Shown here one piece after another: positions 39,195 through 46,759 of a stretch of DNA of 46,855 nt. Position numbers and translations under genes: made by a program. The number at the start of each line of letters is the position of its first letter. Positions within the stretch are counted from its first letter, which is position 1. Location: NCBI GenBank assembly GCA_900549295.1, contig URNG01000010.1, positions 1-46,855 of the forward strand, given 5' to 3'. Below the pieces are notes generated by a model that saw only the letters and a list, made by a program, of their open reading frames with translations, ran no database searches and was not told the origin of the DNA. This DNA is from an uncultured Rhodocyclaceae bacterium (GTDB lineage: Bacteria; Pseudomonadota; Gammaproteobacteria; Burkholderiales; Rhodocyclaceae).

Positions 39195-39896
39195 TTAGCC
39201 CATGCGCCCGAGTTTGCGAATTTTCTGCCAGAGCTGCGCTTGCGGCATGGACATCCCCATTGCCTGCTGGCAGCGGGCAAGCCATTCGGGGCGTTGTTGC
39301 ATGCGCGCGATGGCTTGATCGAGGTCGCGGCGGATGGCCGTTCCATAAGCTGCCTCAGCTTTTGCGAAAGCCCGTTTCCAGCATGCGGGGGTGAGTTCCA
39401 GCATCGCCAGATCAATCAGATCACGGCTAAAAATGATGTCATATGCATAACTATCCGCATTGGCCAACAGCTTGCTCGCGGCGAGATCGGCCTGGGTCAG
39501 TGTTGCAATGCCGCAAAGGCGATCATCCTCTCCCGGTGGATCAAACGAAATGCGGGCTTCGCGGACAATCTCGAATTTGATGACCTGATTGTCGATCTGC
39601 AACAGCGTGCGCAGGCCATATTGGTCAGCGCGCAATTCGCGCACCGGAGCCAGCGCAATCGCACCGGCGCGGGTAATCGAGGCCAGTCCTCGCTCACCGG
39701 TCAAACGCTGGCGCAGCTCGCGGTAGCCCTCTGCATCCGCCACCAGAAAATCAATATCCACCGATTCGCGGTATTCCCCGTAACGCAAGGCGATGCACGT
39801 GCCGCCGCCGAACAGGCAGGCACAAATTTCCAATATCTGCGCATCAAGCGCCGCGAGGATGCGTGCGATGCGTTGGTGGTGCGGGCGCTTATACAT
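39195..39896 (-). CDS. AbiEii/AbiGii-like nucleotidyltransferase (predicted toxin)
   Basis: The 233-residue protein has the nucleotidyltransferase core GGGTCIALRYGEYRESVDIDF, that is G-G-G-T followed by the D-x-D metal pair, as in AbiEii toxins. The C-terminal helical part includes DLIDLAMLELTPACWKRAFAKAEAAYG. AbiEii proteins transfer nucleotides to tRNA or other targets and stop growth after phage infection. The gene overlaps the upstream XRE gene by 8 nt, so the XRE protein is the likely antitoxin and repressor. The usual AbiEi partner is absent. Confidence 0.85.
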   Translation of the reverse strand: MYKRPHHQRIARILAALDAQILEICACLFGGGTCIALRYGEYRESVDIDFLVADAEGYRELRQRLTGERGLASITRAGAIALAPVRELRADQYGLRTLLQIDNQVIKFEIVREARISFDPPGEDDRLCGIATLTQADLAASKLLANADSYAYDIIFSRDLIDLAMLELTPACWKRAFAKAEAAYGTAIRRDLDQAIARMQQRPEWLARCQQAMGMSMPQAQLWQKIRKLGRMG

Positions 39897-40377
39897 CAGG
39901 GTTTTTCGGGGTAAAAGCCAAGCGCAGGGCGTGCAGTAGCGCGCGTTCGTCCGTGCTCAGGCGCTCCTGGTCGAGATGGCGGGCGTTGCGCTCGTAAAGG
40001 GCAAAAGCCTGGGCCGGACTCAAACTGTCTATGCCGTGGATGTGCCAAGCCAATTGTTGCAACTGCGGATAATCGGCCAGCGCAATACGCGCCGGAATCC
40101 AGTGGTCGCGTTTCTGGTCTTCGGCAACGCCCCCGGCAGCGAGCGGCTCGACGCGCAAGCCCAGCCCGAGCACCGCCAGCACCCGCCCGTAAGCCCCCAT
40201 AGCGACGCGGGTTTCGCCTTTCTCGATACGGTGCAGGGTCACGCGCGAAATTCCCGCCGCTTCTGCCGTGGCAATCGCGCTGACCTGCAATGCTTTGCGC
40301 TGCTGCCGGATGCGCGCGCCCAAAGCCTTGAGCGGCGCGTCAGCAAGATTTTCTTCGGCGGATAGATTCAGCGTCAT
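39889..40377 (-). CDS. XRE-family DNA-binding regulator, probable antitoxin
   Basis: The product has 162 residues from ATG 40377 (MTLNLSAEENLADAPLK). The helix-turn-helix is QQRKALQVSAIATAEAAGISRVTLHRIEKGET. The C-terminal part (PARIALADYPQLQQLAWHIHGIDSLSPAQAFALYERNARHL) is a helical domain seen with nucleotidyltransferase partners. ATG 40389 is also in frame, but it lies inside the palindromic operator and lacks a ribosome site. The gene overlaps the toxin start by 8 nt. Autorepression through the 40381-40426 palindrome is likely. Confidence 0.87.
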   Translation of the reverse strand: MTLNLSAEENLADAPLKALGARIRQQRKALQVSAIATAEAAGISRVTLHRIEKGETRVAMGAYGRVLAVLGLGLRVEPLAAGGVAEDQKRDHWIPARIALADYPQLQQLAWHIHGIDSLSPAQAFALYERNARHLDQERLSTDERALLHALRLAFTPKNPDV

Positions 40378-40380
40378 AGT

Positions 40381-40426
40381 GTTTCTCATAATATACGTTT
40401 AGGGCGATTTGTATACTTTGAGAAAC
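40381..40426 (-). promoter_or_regulatory. Palindromic operator of the XRE/nucleotidyltransferase operon
   Basis: The arms at 40381-40396 (GTTTCTCATAATATAC) and 40411-40426 are complementary at 14 of 16 positions, with a 14-nt spacer. The arms contain GTTTCTCA and TATAC. They begin 3 nt upstream of the XRE start codon, so bound repressor would cover the promoter. Confidence 0.75.
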
Positions 40427-40494
40427 GATTTCTGTGATGCAATAGGCGGGAATTTTTCGGCCAATCTGCCAGCGCCCCCGCCGCGAGATGCTGC

Positions 40495-40564
40495 CCTGGG
40501 AGCGCCGCCATCCTGGCGGCCCGGTTTGGCGGGCTGATCCGGCGACGATCAAGCGGGTTCCGCC
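40495..40564 (+). repeat. GC-rich repeat, truncated copy
   Basis: The segment starting CCTGGGAGCGCCGCCAT matches the left part of the palindrome at 41772-41862 over about 50 bp and then diverges. It lies between the XRE operator and the end of the GSU2403-like gene. Confidence 0.65.
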
Positions 40565-40578
40565 CACATCGTCTCCGG

Positions 40579-41610
40579 TTACATCCCTTGCTCCCAGCAG
40601 GCAGCGAAGATGGCCCCGGCCTCCGGGTGAGCCGCCAGTGCCTGCCGCAACGCATCCGCCTGGCTCGCAACGGCTTTCCTGATTGCAAGCGGCGCGGCGG
40701 CGAAGGCGGCAGGCAGGCTTTCGCTGTCTTCTTCGCACAACACAGCAGCCAGCGTCACCGCCTGCAAGCGATCTTTTTTTGCCTTCTCTGGGAACCCCTG
40801 CCGCTGCGTACTGCTGTAAAGCTTGTGAAACACCAGTCGCGCCGCCTGGGGCAGACGCAAGGGAATGCACTGCCCGCCCGCCAGCAAGGCCGCTGGCTCC
40901 GGGTTTTCCAGGAGATAGTCGTAGTACGGCACGGCCTGCGCCGCCCAGGCCAGATCCGGCAAGTCGATCACACGCCCCAAAGGTTGCCCCGGTGCCAGCA
41001 CGTCCACCCGCAAACCTTGCACTCCCGGCAGTTTGACCGCGCTGGAGGCTTGCAACGACGGAAACCCCGGCACGGCAACGAAAGGCAGCCCGGTCGCCTG
41101 CATCGTTGCAAAAAATTCCAGCGGCGCGGCCAGCCGGAGTTTCTGGCGGCGCGCAAGATCAATGTCCTGCGTCCGCGCAGCCACGGCGATGGCTCCATAC
41201 TCATTTAACCAAGCCATGTAAGCCAGTGTGCCGACCAGCACCAGACCCGCCTCGAACGCACCCCGGTTGCACAACTCGACCAGCACCCGCGCCACAGCCT
41301 TGTCGGCCACCTGAAACCCGAGTTTGCGCAAACTCGACACCTGCGCTGCCGCCCACTGCGCAAAGGCGATCCGCTCCGCCATCAAGGCGCGGGCATCTGC
41401 ATCATCCTCCCGGCCCACCAAGGTTTCAGCCTGCTGCCCCGGCGTGCTGTAATACACCCGATACCAATATGCGCGCCCCTGCTTTTCGCGCAGATAGAGC
41501 GTGCCCGGCGTACCCGGCAACAAAGGATGCGCCTGCAAGCTGCGCTCCTTCAATTCCGCATACTGCGTGCGAAACGCCAATTCCTGGGGACGAAACAAAA
41601 ACCCGCTCAT
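40579..41610 (-). CDS. GSU2403-type nucleotidyltransferase-fold protein
   Basis: The product has 343 residues from ATG 41610 (MSGFLFRPQELAFRTQYAELK); the open frame to 41787 runs through repeats and is not used. The middle has GTLAYMAWLNEYGA followed by ARTQDIDLARRQKL, the D-x-D nucleotidyltransferase signature of this family (PF12281). The N-terminal part (TPGTLYLREKQGRAYWYRVYY) and the Leu-rich C-terminus are typical too. It is not characterised biochemically. Family members are scattered and often near mobile DNA. Its ribosome site is weak. Confidence 0.8.
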   Translation of the reverse strand: MSGFLFRPQELAFRTQYAELKERSLQAHPLLPGTPGTLYLREKQGRAYWYRVYYSTPGQQAETLVGREDDADARALMAERIAFAQWAAAQVSSLRKLGFQVADKAVARVLVELCNRGAFEAGLVLVGTLAYMAWLNEYGAIAVAARTQDIDLARRQKLRLAAPLEFFATMQATGLPFVAVPGFPSLQASSAVKLPGVQGLRVDVLAPGQPLGRVIDLPDLAWAAQAVPYYDYLLENPEPAALLAGGQCIPLRLPQAARLVFHKLYSSTQRQGFPEKAKKDRLQAVTLAAVLCEEDSESLPAAFAAAPLAIRKAVASQADALRQALAAHPEAGAIFAACWEQGM

Positions 41611-41637
41611 ACCACTTCGCTCATCAAGTGACTGGTT

Positions 41638-41862
41638 GCAATTTACCCAATGAAAAAATTTTTTATTGGGTACTTCCTGGGCAACTTTAGCAAACTTCAG
41701 CCGGGAGGCAAATTCGGGGAGATTTACGGGACAGGACGCTACCCTGAGAGCGGCTTCTTGGAAACGCACTCCTGGGAGCGCCGCCATCTTGGCGGCCCGG
41801 TTTGGCGGGCTGATCTAACAACGGTTAAGCGGGTTTTGCCGGCGGGACGCCGGCGCTCCCAG
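41638..41862 (+). repeat. Composite repeat, right copy
   Basis: A near-perfect palindrome with TACCCAAT/ATTGGGTA arms around an A/T core (41644-41672) is followed by ACAGGACGC and then by a large GC-rich palindrome (41772-41862) whose arms begin CTGGGAGCGCCG and end CGGCGCTCCCAG. The same order of parts is at 38689-38816. The remaining 37 nt to 41899 hold only partial repeat units and no gene. Confidence 0.7.
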
Positions 41863-41899
41863 GCCGACGCTCCTATGAGGTGCTCCCCATGTCACGCTC

Positions 41900-44857
41900 C
41901 TATGTAGCGCTGCGGGCGAGGTTGAGGGCCAGCAGGCGTTTGAGGATTTCTTCGTCAGGCATTTCCGGGGTGTAGTCCGACCAGCCGTAGGCGGCGGCGA
42001 CGGCGGTGTCCAAAGCTCTGTGCACCATGTCCAGCCACGGCGGGCGGGTGTTGTAGAGGTTGGTGAGGGTGCGTTTTTTCAGCTCGGCCTCAAAGCCGGG
42101 CTTGGCAACGGGGCGTTTGGGGAAACCGGCGCGTTCTTCTTCGGGGGTGATGACCCAATCCACCCAGTCCGCCGGGTTGAGCCAGTTCTCGCGCAATTCG
42201 TTCAGACGGCGGGCGGTGGCGGCGATGTTTGCGGCCAGGATTTCGCCCGCCATGCAGGGCGGCGACGCTTGCCCGGTTTTCGGGGCGGTATCGCGCGGCG
42301 TCATGTGGGCGGGGAAAGGGAAGGTTTCAAAGGTGGTGGTGGGAGTGTAGCGCGGGCGATCTTCGAGGGAAGTGCCGAGGCGCAGCGACCAGAGTTCGTG
42401 GAAGCGGGAATGCAAGATGCCAAAGGTGAGGTCGTCGGAACGGGCGATGGTAATCAACGCTTGATCCGGCGAAGTCGTAATTGGCAGCCAAACGAAAAAC
42501 CGGTGTTTGCTATGCGCAATCGTTGCGATATAGCGAGTTAGCCCCCGAAGGGCTGCTCGCAGTTCAACGCGCGGTCGCCCAAATCGCCACCAAAAATTGC
42601 GCAAAGCTGGTTCAGATTTTGTCAGCCGCTCAGGCTTAACATTTGCAACTACATAACCAAAAGGAGCTTCGTACATCGCCGCATCCATTTCGGTCATCTC
42701 ATTCCCAAAGTCGATAATCCATTGTTCCTGCGGGCGGCGAGCCAATTCAAATCCATTGGCCCAAGGTCTGACGACATCGCTATTTGGTCTTCCGTTCGGA
42801 TTCGGCAGCACTAACCACGACATGGCTTGTTGTTGGTCAATCTCAAACTTCGCTTTTTTTGAAGCACCCTGAAAACTGGTCTTTAAATTTTCCACAAGCG
42901 ATTTGGCTTTAGTTAAGTCAATACCCACAGCAGCCGTCAAATCCGCATGAATCGCCACCACCTCACGCCCATCCAAGCGGCAGGCGGGGGGCGGGATGGC
43001 GCAGTTTGAAGCTTCGCTTACGGAGCCAGCCCGCCCCCCGCCTGTCGCCGCCGCGCCGTCAGCCACGCCCTCGACAAAGGCGCCAGAAGCCGCACCAGAA
43101 AACCCAAACCCCACCAGAGAAACCCGCACCGCCGCCCCATCATTGACCCACGGCTCATCGCTCCAGGCCTCGAAAATCCGCGTGCTGTCGAGCACACGAT
43201 CCAGCACCTTGCGGTTGGCGCCGCCACGAATGGAGTTGGTGGCAACCAAGCCAGCAGCGCGCAACGCCCCCGCCGCAATCTGTGCCCGCGCTTTCTCGAA
43301 CCAGTAAGTCACCAGATCGGCACCGCCGGGGACACGGCCATCGTAAGTCTTGCGCAGGGTTTCGACGTAAGCGTCGCCCAGTTCACCGCGCATGACGCTG
43401 CCGCCCAGAAACGGCGGATTCCCCACCACCACGTCCGCCGTCGGCCATGCCGCTTCGCTGCCATCGGCAGTCAACAAAGCATCGCGGTGGGCGATGCCGT
43501 CGAGCGGGCGCAGGATGGGGTTGAGGGCGTGCGGATAGCCGTTTTGCCGGCACCATTGAATGTCGCCGATCCAGACCGTGACGCGGGCGAGTTCGGCGGC
43601 GAATTCGTTGATTTCCAGGCCGAGAATGTTGTGCGGGCCGGTTTCCATCGCCAGCGGCACGGGCAGGCCGAGTTCCTGGCCTTCGACGTGCACGCGCTTT
43701 TCCAGATCGCGCAGGGCGCGCAGCGCGAGATACAAAAAATTGCCACTGCCGCAGGCCGGATCAAGAACGCGGAAATGATTCAGGCGCAACAGAAAACCCT
43801 GATGGAGCGCGGCGGGCTTGCTGCCGGGTCTTTTCAGTTTCTGCGCCGCCTGAATATCGGCCTTGACGGCCTGCCATTCGGCCAGCAGCGGTTCGCAGAT
43901 CAGGGGATCAATGAGCTTGGCGATGGTGCCGGTATCGGTGTAATGCGCGCCGAGCGGGGCGCGGGCGGTGGGATCGAGGCCACGCTCGAAAAGCGTGCCG
44001 AAAATGGTGGGGTCGATGGCGCGCCAGTCCATGTCGGCAGCGGCGCGATGCAAGGCGGCCAGATCGCTGGCGGCAAGCGGCGGCACGTCGATGTGTCTGA
44101 ACAAACCGCCGTTGAACCAGGCAATGTCGTGGTCGCCGTATTCGCCGTTTTTGTCGCGCATGGCGGCAAACAGCTTTTCGATGCGCCACGCCGCCTTGCC
44201 CGTGTCGCCGCCCGCATTGGCAAGCAGCGCGGTGAAAATGCCTTCGGGCAAGAGCTGCTCGTCCTCGGCAAACATGCAGAACAGGCACTGGACGAGAAAA
44301 TGCGCCACGCGCTCGCCGCAGTGTTCGGCGAACACCGGGCGCTCGCGCATGGCCTTGGCGAGTTCGGCAAACTGCCCGGCGGCAGCGGCGGTAATGGCGG
44401 CGGTGGACTTTTCCGGACGCAGCTTTTCCGGGTCGGTGAAGACCCAGGTCAGCAGTTGCCGTTTTTCCGGCAGGGCGAGTTCCTTGATGCGAATTTCGCG
44501 CGGCTCGTCCGGGTAACCGGTGAAGGCGGTATGAATGACGATGCGCTCGCGGTCGCAAACGACCAAGAGCGGTGGGTTGTCGAGTTGCAGGGCGTAATCG
44601 GTGAGCTGCTTCAAGGCCGCGCCCAGATCGCGCCCCGGTTTCTTGTTCTCCCAGGCGAAATGGCCGCGCTTCCAGACATCGGCCCAACCGTCACCGCCGC
44701 TCGCTTTCTTCGCGCCGCGCTCGAAGCAGTAGCTGTCCGGGTCGCGCGGTTTGGCGACGCCGAGCAGATCGCATAGATCATCAAAATGCGGCTGCGCCCC
44801 GGCACGTTCGGTGAGCGGGTTGTCTTTCCAGGTGGCAATGAATTGGTCGGGCGTCAT
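41900..44857 (-). CDS. Type IIL restriction-modification enzyme (MmeI-like, single chain)
   Basis: This is a 985-residue enzyme. The N-terminal PD-(D/E)xK nuclease has D60-x9-E70-x-K72 (WADVWKRGHFAWENKK), the same spacing as in MmeI. A helical linker follows. The methyltransferase has motif I DPACGSGNF (366-374) and motif IV NPPF (480-483), predicting N6-adenine methylation. Then comes a target-recognition domain and a C-terminal part (RRLNELRENWLNPADW). Such enzymes cut and methylate with one specificity and need no separate methylase. The frame is open far upstream over other genes, so ATG 44857 was chosen by family start. Residues about 605-626 are encoded by a palindromic insert. Confidence 0.92.
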   Translation of the reverse strand: MTPDQFIATWKDNPLTERAGAQPHFDDLCDLLGVAKPRDPDSYCFERGAKKASGGDGWADVWKRGHFAWENKKPGRDLGAALKQLTDYALQLDNPPLLVVCDRERIVIHTAFTGYPDEPREIRIKELALPEKRQLLTWVFTDPEKLRPEKSTAAITAAAAGQFAELAKAMRERPVFAEHCGERVAHFLVQCLFCMFAEDEQLLPEGIFTALLANAGGDTGKAAWRIEKLFAAMRDKNGEYGDHDIAWFNGGLFRHIDVPPLAASDLAALHRAAADMDWRAIDPTIFGTLFERGLDPTARAPLGAHYTDTGTIAKLIDPLICEPLLAEWQAVKADIQAAQKLKRPGSKPAALHQGFLLRLNHFRVLDPACGSGNFLYLALRALRDLEKRVHVEGQELGLPVPLAMETGPHNILGLEINEFAAELARVTVWIGDIQWCRQNGYPHALNPILRPLDGIAHRDALLTADGSEAAWPTADVVVGNPPFLGGSVMRGELGDAYVETLRKTYDGRVPGGADLVTYWFEKARAQIAAGALRAAGLVATNSIRGGANRKVLDRVLDSTRIFEAWSDEPWVNDGAAVRVSLVGFGFSGAASGAFVEGVADGAAATGGGRAGSVSEASNCAIPPPACRLDGREVVAIHADLTAAVGIDLTKAKSLVENLKTSFQGASKKAKFEIDQQQAMSWLVLPNPNGRPNSDVVRPWANGFELARRPQEQWIIDFGNEMTEMDAAMYEAPFGYVVANVKPERLTKSEPALRNFWWRFGRPRVELRAALRGLTRYIATIAHSKHRFFVWLPITTSPDQALITIARSDDLTFGILHSRFHELWSLRLGTSLEDRPRYTPTTTFETFPFPAHMTPRDTAPKTGQASPPCMAGEILAANIAATARRLNELRENWLNPADWVDWVITPEEERAGFPKRPVAKPGFEAELKKRTLTNLYNTRPPWLDMVHRALDTAVAAAYGWSDYTPEMPDEEILKRLLALNLARSAT
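42981..43044. repeat. Palindrome inserted in the coding sequence of the type IIL enzyme
   Basis: CAGGCGGGGGGCGGG (42981-42995) is an exact complement of 43030-43044, with 34 nt between. It encodes a Gly/Ser/Pro-rich stretch in the target-recognition region and keeps the frame open. Confidence 0.7.
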
Positions 44858-44896
44858 GATGGAGACAGAGAAGGCAACGATGGGGGGTGAAGGCGC

Positions 44897-45058
44897 ATGA
44901 TAACTGGCGGCGATCAGGAAGCCGAGCGGGCAGCCAAGCTGACGGCACTGCGTGAAGCAATTGCTACCGGTTCGGCGAGCGGCCCCGGCCTTTCCAAAGA
45001 AGAGGTTTTTGACCGCCTGGAAGCAAAAATTCTGGCCATGGCTGAGGATGCCGCCTGA
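44897..45058 (+). pseudogene. ParD-like antitoxin, C-terminal remnant
   Basis: A 53-codon frame reads QEAERAAKLTALREAIATG, then LSKEEVFDRLEAKI. This resembles the C-terminal, toxin-binding half of ParD-type antitoxins, whose N-terminal ribbon-helix-helix (about 35-40 residues) is missing. No ribosome site is clear. The frame ends TGATG, sharing its A with the next fragment, the normal parD-parE overlap. It fills most of the 336 nt between the type IIL enzyme and the Spy-like gene. Confidence 0.6.
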
Positions 45059-45105
45059 TGCGACTGGAGTTCCAGCCAAGCGCCGAGGACGATCCTGCTG
45101 CCCCC
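45058..45105 (+). pseudogene. ParE-like toxin, N-terminal remnant
   Basis: After the TGATG overlap the frame begins MRLEFQPSAEDD, like the start of many ParE toxins, and then loses resemblance (PAAPPETP...). The open frame runs on to 46215 through two other genes, which is a GC artefact. The toxin is therefore lost after about 15 codons. The rest of the gap, to 45214, seems to be the promoter and leader of the Spy-like gene. Confidence 0.45.
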
Positions 45106-45214
45106 CCTGAAACCCCCGCTTACATCTGGCAAACGACAACTTACAGCCTGCTCCGTAAGCTTCATCCTGTCGCCGGGCCATTCTTATCCGGCTTTGTTTC
45201 CAGGAGAAACCATC

Positions 45215-45733
45215 ATGCAAACACGTCATTTCAACCGCGCCACTCTTGTTGCCGCCGCGCTGGCCGTGAGCCTGCCCTTCGGGGCCATGGCATTTCAGGG
45301 CAAATATGGCAACGGGCCGAAGGACGGAACCTGTCAGGCCGGTGGCGGACATTTCATGAAGAGCGCCTACGGCATGCACGGCGGCGGGCTGCGCGGTCTG
45401 CAGCGTCTCGATTTGAGCGAAGCGCAGCAGGACAAGATTTTCGACCTGATGCACGAGCGCGCCCCGGCAGCGCGCCAGCAGATGAAGGCGCTGCAAAAGA
45501 ACGAGCGCGAGCTGCAGGCCCTGCGCCAGAGCAACGATTTCAGCGAAGCGAAGGCAAAAGCCCTGATCGACGACATCGCCCGCCAGCGTGCCGACATGGA
45601 ACTCGCCCGCTTGCAGGGCGAGCGCCAGGTGCTGGATATCCTGACGCCGGAACAGCGCCAGCAATTGCAAGCGATGCGCGCCGGCAAGCCGGGCAAGATG
45701 GGGCGCATGGGCGAACGCGGACCGCGTTCGTAA
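45215..45733 (+). CDS. Spy/CpxP-family periplasmic chaperone-like protein
   Basis: The product has 172 residues from ATG 45215, with CAGGAGA about 8 nt upstream. A signal peptide (LVAAALAVSLPFGAMA) precedes a helical domain with two LTxxQ-like motifs (LDLSEAQQDKIFDLM and LTPEQRQQLQAM), the Spy/CpxP/Zra hallmark. It probably protects periplasmic proteins under envelope or metal stress. The C-terminus is basic and rich in Gly and Arg. Homologues often accompany metal-resistance loci. Confidence 0.9.
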   Translation: MQTRHFNRATLVAAALAVSLPFGAMAFQGKYGNGPKDGTCQAGGGHFMKSAYGMHGGGLRGLQRLDLSEAQQDKIFDLMHERAPAARQQMKALQKNERELQALRQSNDFSEAKAKALIDDIARQRADMELARLQGERQVLDILTPEQRQQLQAMRAGKPGKMGRMGERGPRS

Positions 45734-45753
45734 ATCGCCGGATCGGTTGGCAA

Positions 45754-45789
45754 CGCCGAAGACCGGAATTACAGTTCCGGTCTTCGGCG
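45754..45789 (+). terminator. Hairpin after the Spy-like gene
   Basis: CGCCGAAGACCGGAA (45754-45768) pairs exactly with 45775-45789 around a 6-nt loop, 20 nt after the spy-like stop. Only a short T run (CGTTTGG) follows, so it is a probable but not perfect intrinsic terminator. Confidence 0.7.
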
Positions 45790-45895
45790 CGTTTGGCAGG
45801 ACACAATCGCCTGACGGCAGACCCCTTCCATTCACCCGACGCTGGAAGCGGGAAACAGCCACCAATAGGCCACCAACAGCCAGCGAGGAAAACCG

Positions 45896-46756
45896 ATGAA
45901 CAAGCAACGGCGGGCGTTATTCCTGTCTCACGGCGGCGGCCCTCTGCCGCTTCTGGGAGACGAGGGGCATCAGGAAATGGTGTCCTGTTTGCAAGACATC
46001 GCAGCGGGCATGGAACGGCCAGCGGCGATCATCGTGGCGAGCGCCCACTGGGAGGAAAACCGCCCGACCGTGACCGCCAGCGAACGCCCGGCGCTGATCT
46101 ACGACTACAGCGGCTTTCCACAGGAATCCTACACCATCGAATACCCCTGCCCAGGCGCGCCGCAATTGGCCCGGGCCATTGCCGGACGACTCGCGCAGGC
46201 GGGCATCGCCGCTGACCTGGATACCGATCTGGGCACCCCGCGCGGCCTCGATCACGGTGCCTTCGTGCCGCTGAAGATCATGTATCCGGAAGCGGATATT
46301 CCGTGCGTCCAGGTGTCATTGCTCGGAAATCTCGACCCTGCCGCGCACATCCGGTTGGGGGCCGCCCTGCGTGACCTGGGTGATCGATCGCTGCTCCTGA
46401 TCGGTTCCGGTTTTTCCTTCCACAACATGCGCGCCTTTTTCGCGCCGGCGACCGATGCAGCAAAGGCCATGAACGAGGCTTTCGAGCGCTGGCTGCTGGA
46501 AACATGCGCGAGTCCGGATCTCCCGGAGGCAGAGCGAAGGCGCAGGCTCATCGACTGGACATCTGCGCCTTTTGCCCGCCATTGTCACCCGCGGGAAGAG
46601 CACCTGCTGCCCCTGCACGTCTGCTATGGGTTTGCCGGGACAGCATGTTCCGCCGCCTACGAACTTCATATTCTCAATAAAAAATCGAGCATGTATCTCT
46701 GGGACACCAATAGCCAAAGCGATCATTCAACCGGGCACCGGAGCGCCCTGGAGTAA
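45896..46756 (+). CDS. Class III extradiol dioxygenase (DODA/YgiD type)
   Basis: The 286-residue enzyme has LSHGGGPLPLLGD and the metal-ligand blocks SAHWEEN, LDHGAFVPLKIMYPEADIPCVQVS and HPREEHLLPLHVCYG, as in YgiD and plant DODA. The family uses Zn or Fe to open aromatic catechol rings such as L-DOPA; the true bacterial substrate is often unknown. The protein is cytoplasmic. It follows the Spy-like gene by 162 nt, across the hairpin, and precedes the last gene by 3 nt, so the last two genes are likely co-transcribed. Confidence 0.92.
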   Translation: MNKQRRALFLSHGGGPLPLLGDEGHQEMVSCLQDIAAGMERPAAIIVASAHWEENRPTVTASERPALIYDYSGFPQESYTIEYPCPGAPQLARAIAGRLAQAGIAADLDTDLGTPRGLDHGAFVPLKIMYPEADIPCVQVSLLGNLDPAAHIRLGAALRDLGDRSLLLIGSGFSFHNMRAFFAPATDAAKAMNEAFERWLLETCASPDLPEAERRRRLIDWTSAPFARHCHPREEHLLPLHVCYGFAGTACSAAYELHILNKKSSMYLWDTNSQSDHSTGHRSALE

Positions 46757-46759
46757 GCC

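Noticed and set aside
38689..41862. Possible CRISPR array from recurring repeats
   Set aside because: The repeats are few, of unequal spacing and interrupted by full genes; there are no regular spacers and no cas genes.
44858..45907. Upstream extension of the type IIL frame by 350 codons
   Set aside because: It covers the parDE remnants and the Spy-like gene on the opposite strand and adds no known domain; ATG 44857 gives the family start.
45058..46215. 385-codon frame continuing from the ParE-like start
   Set aside because: After about 15 codons it has no ParE likeness and runs out of frame through the Spy-like and dioxygenase genes.
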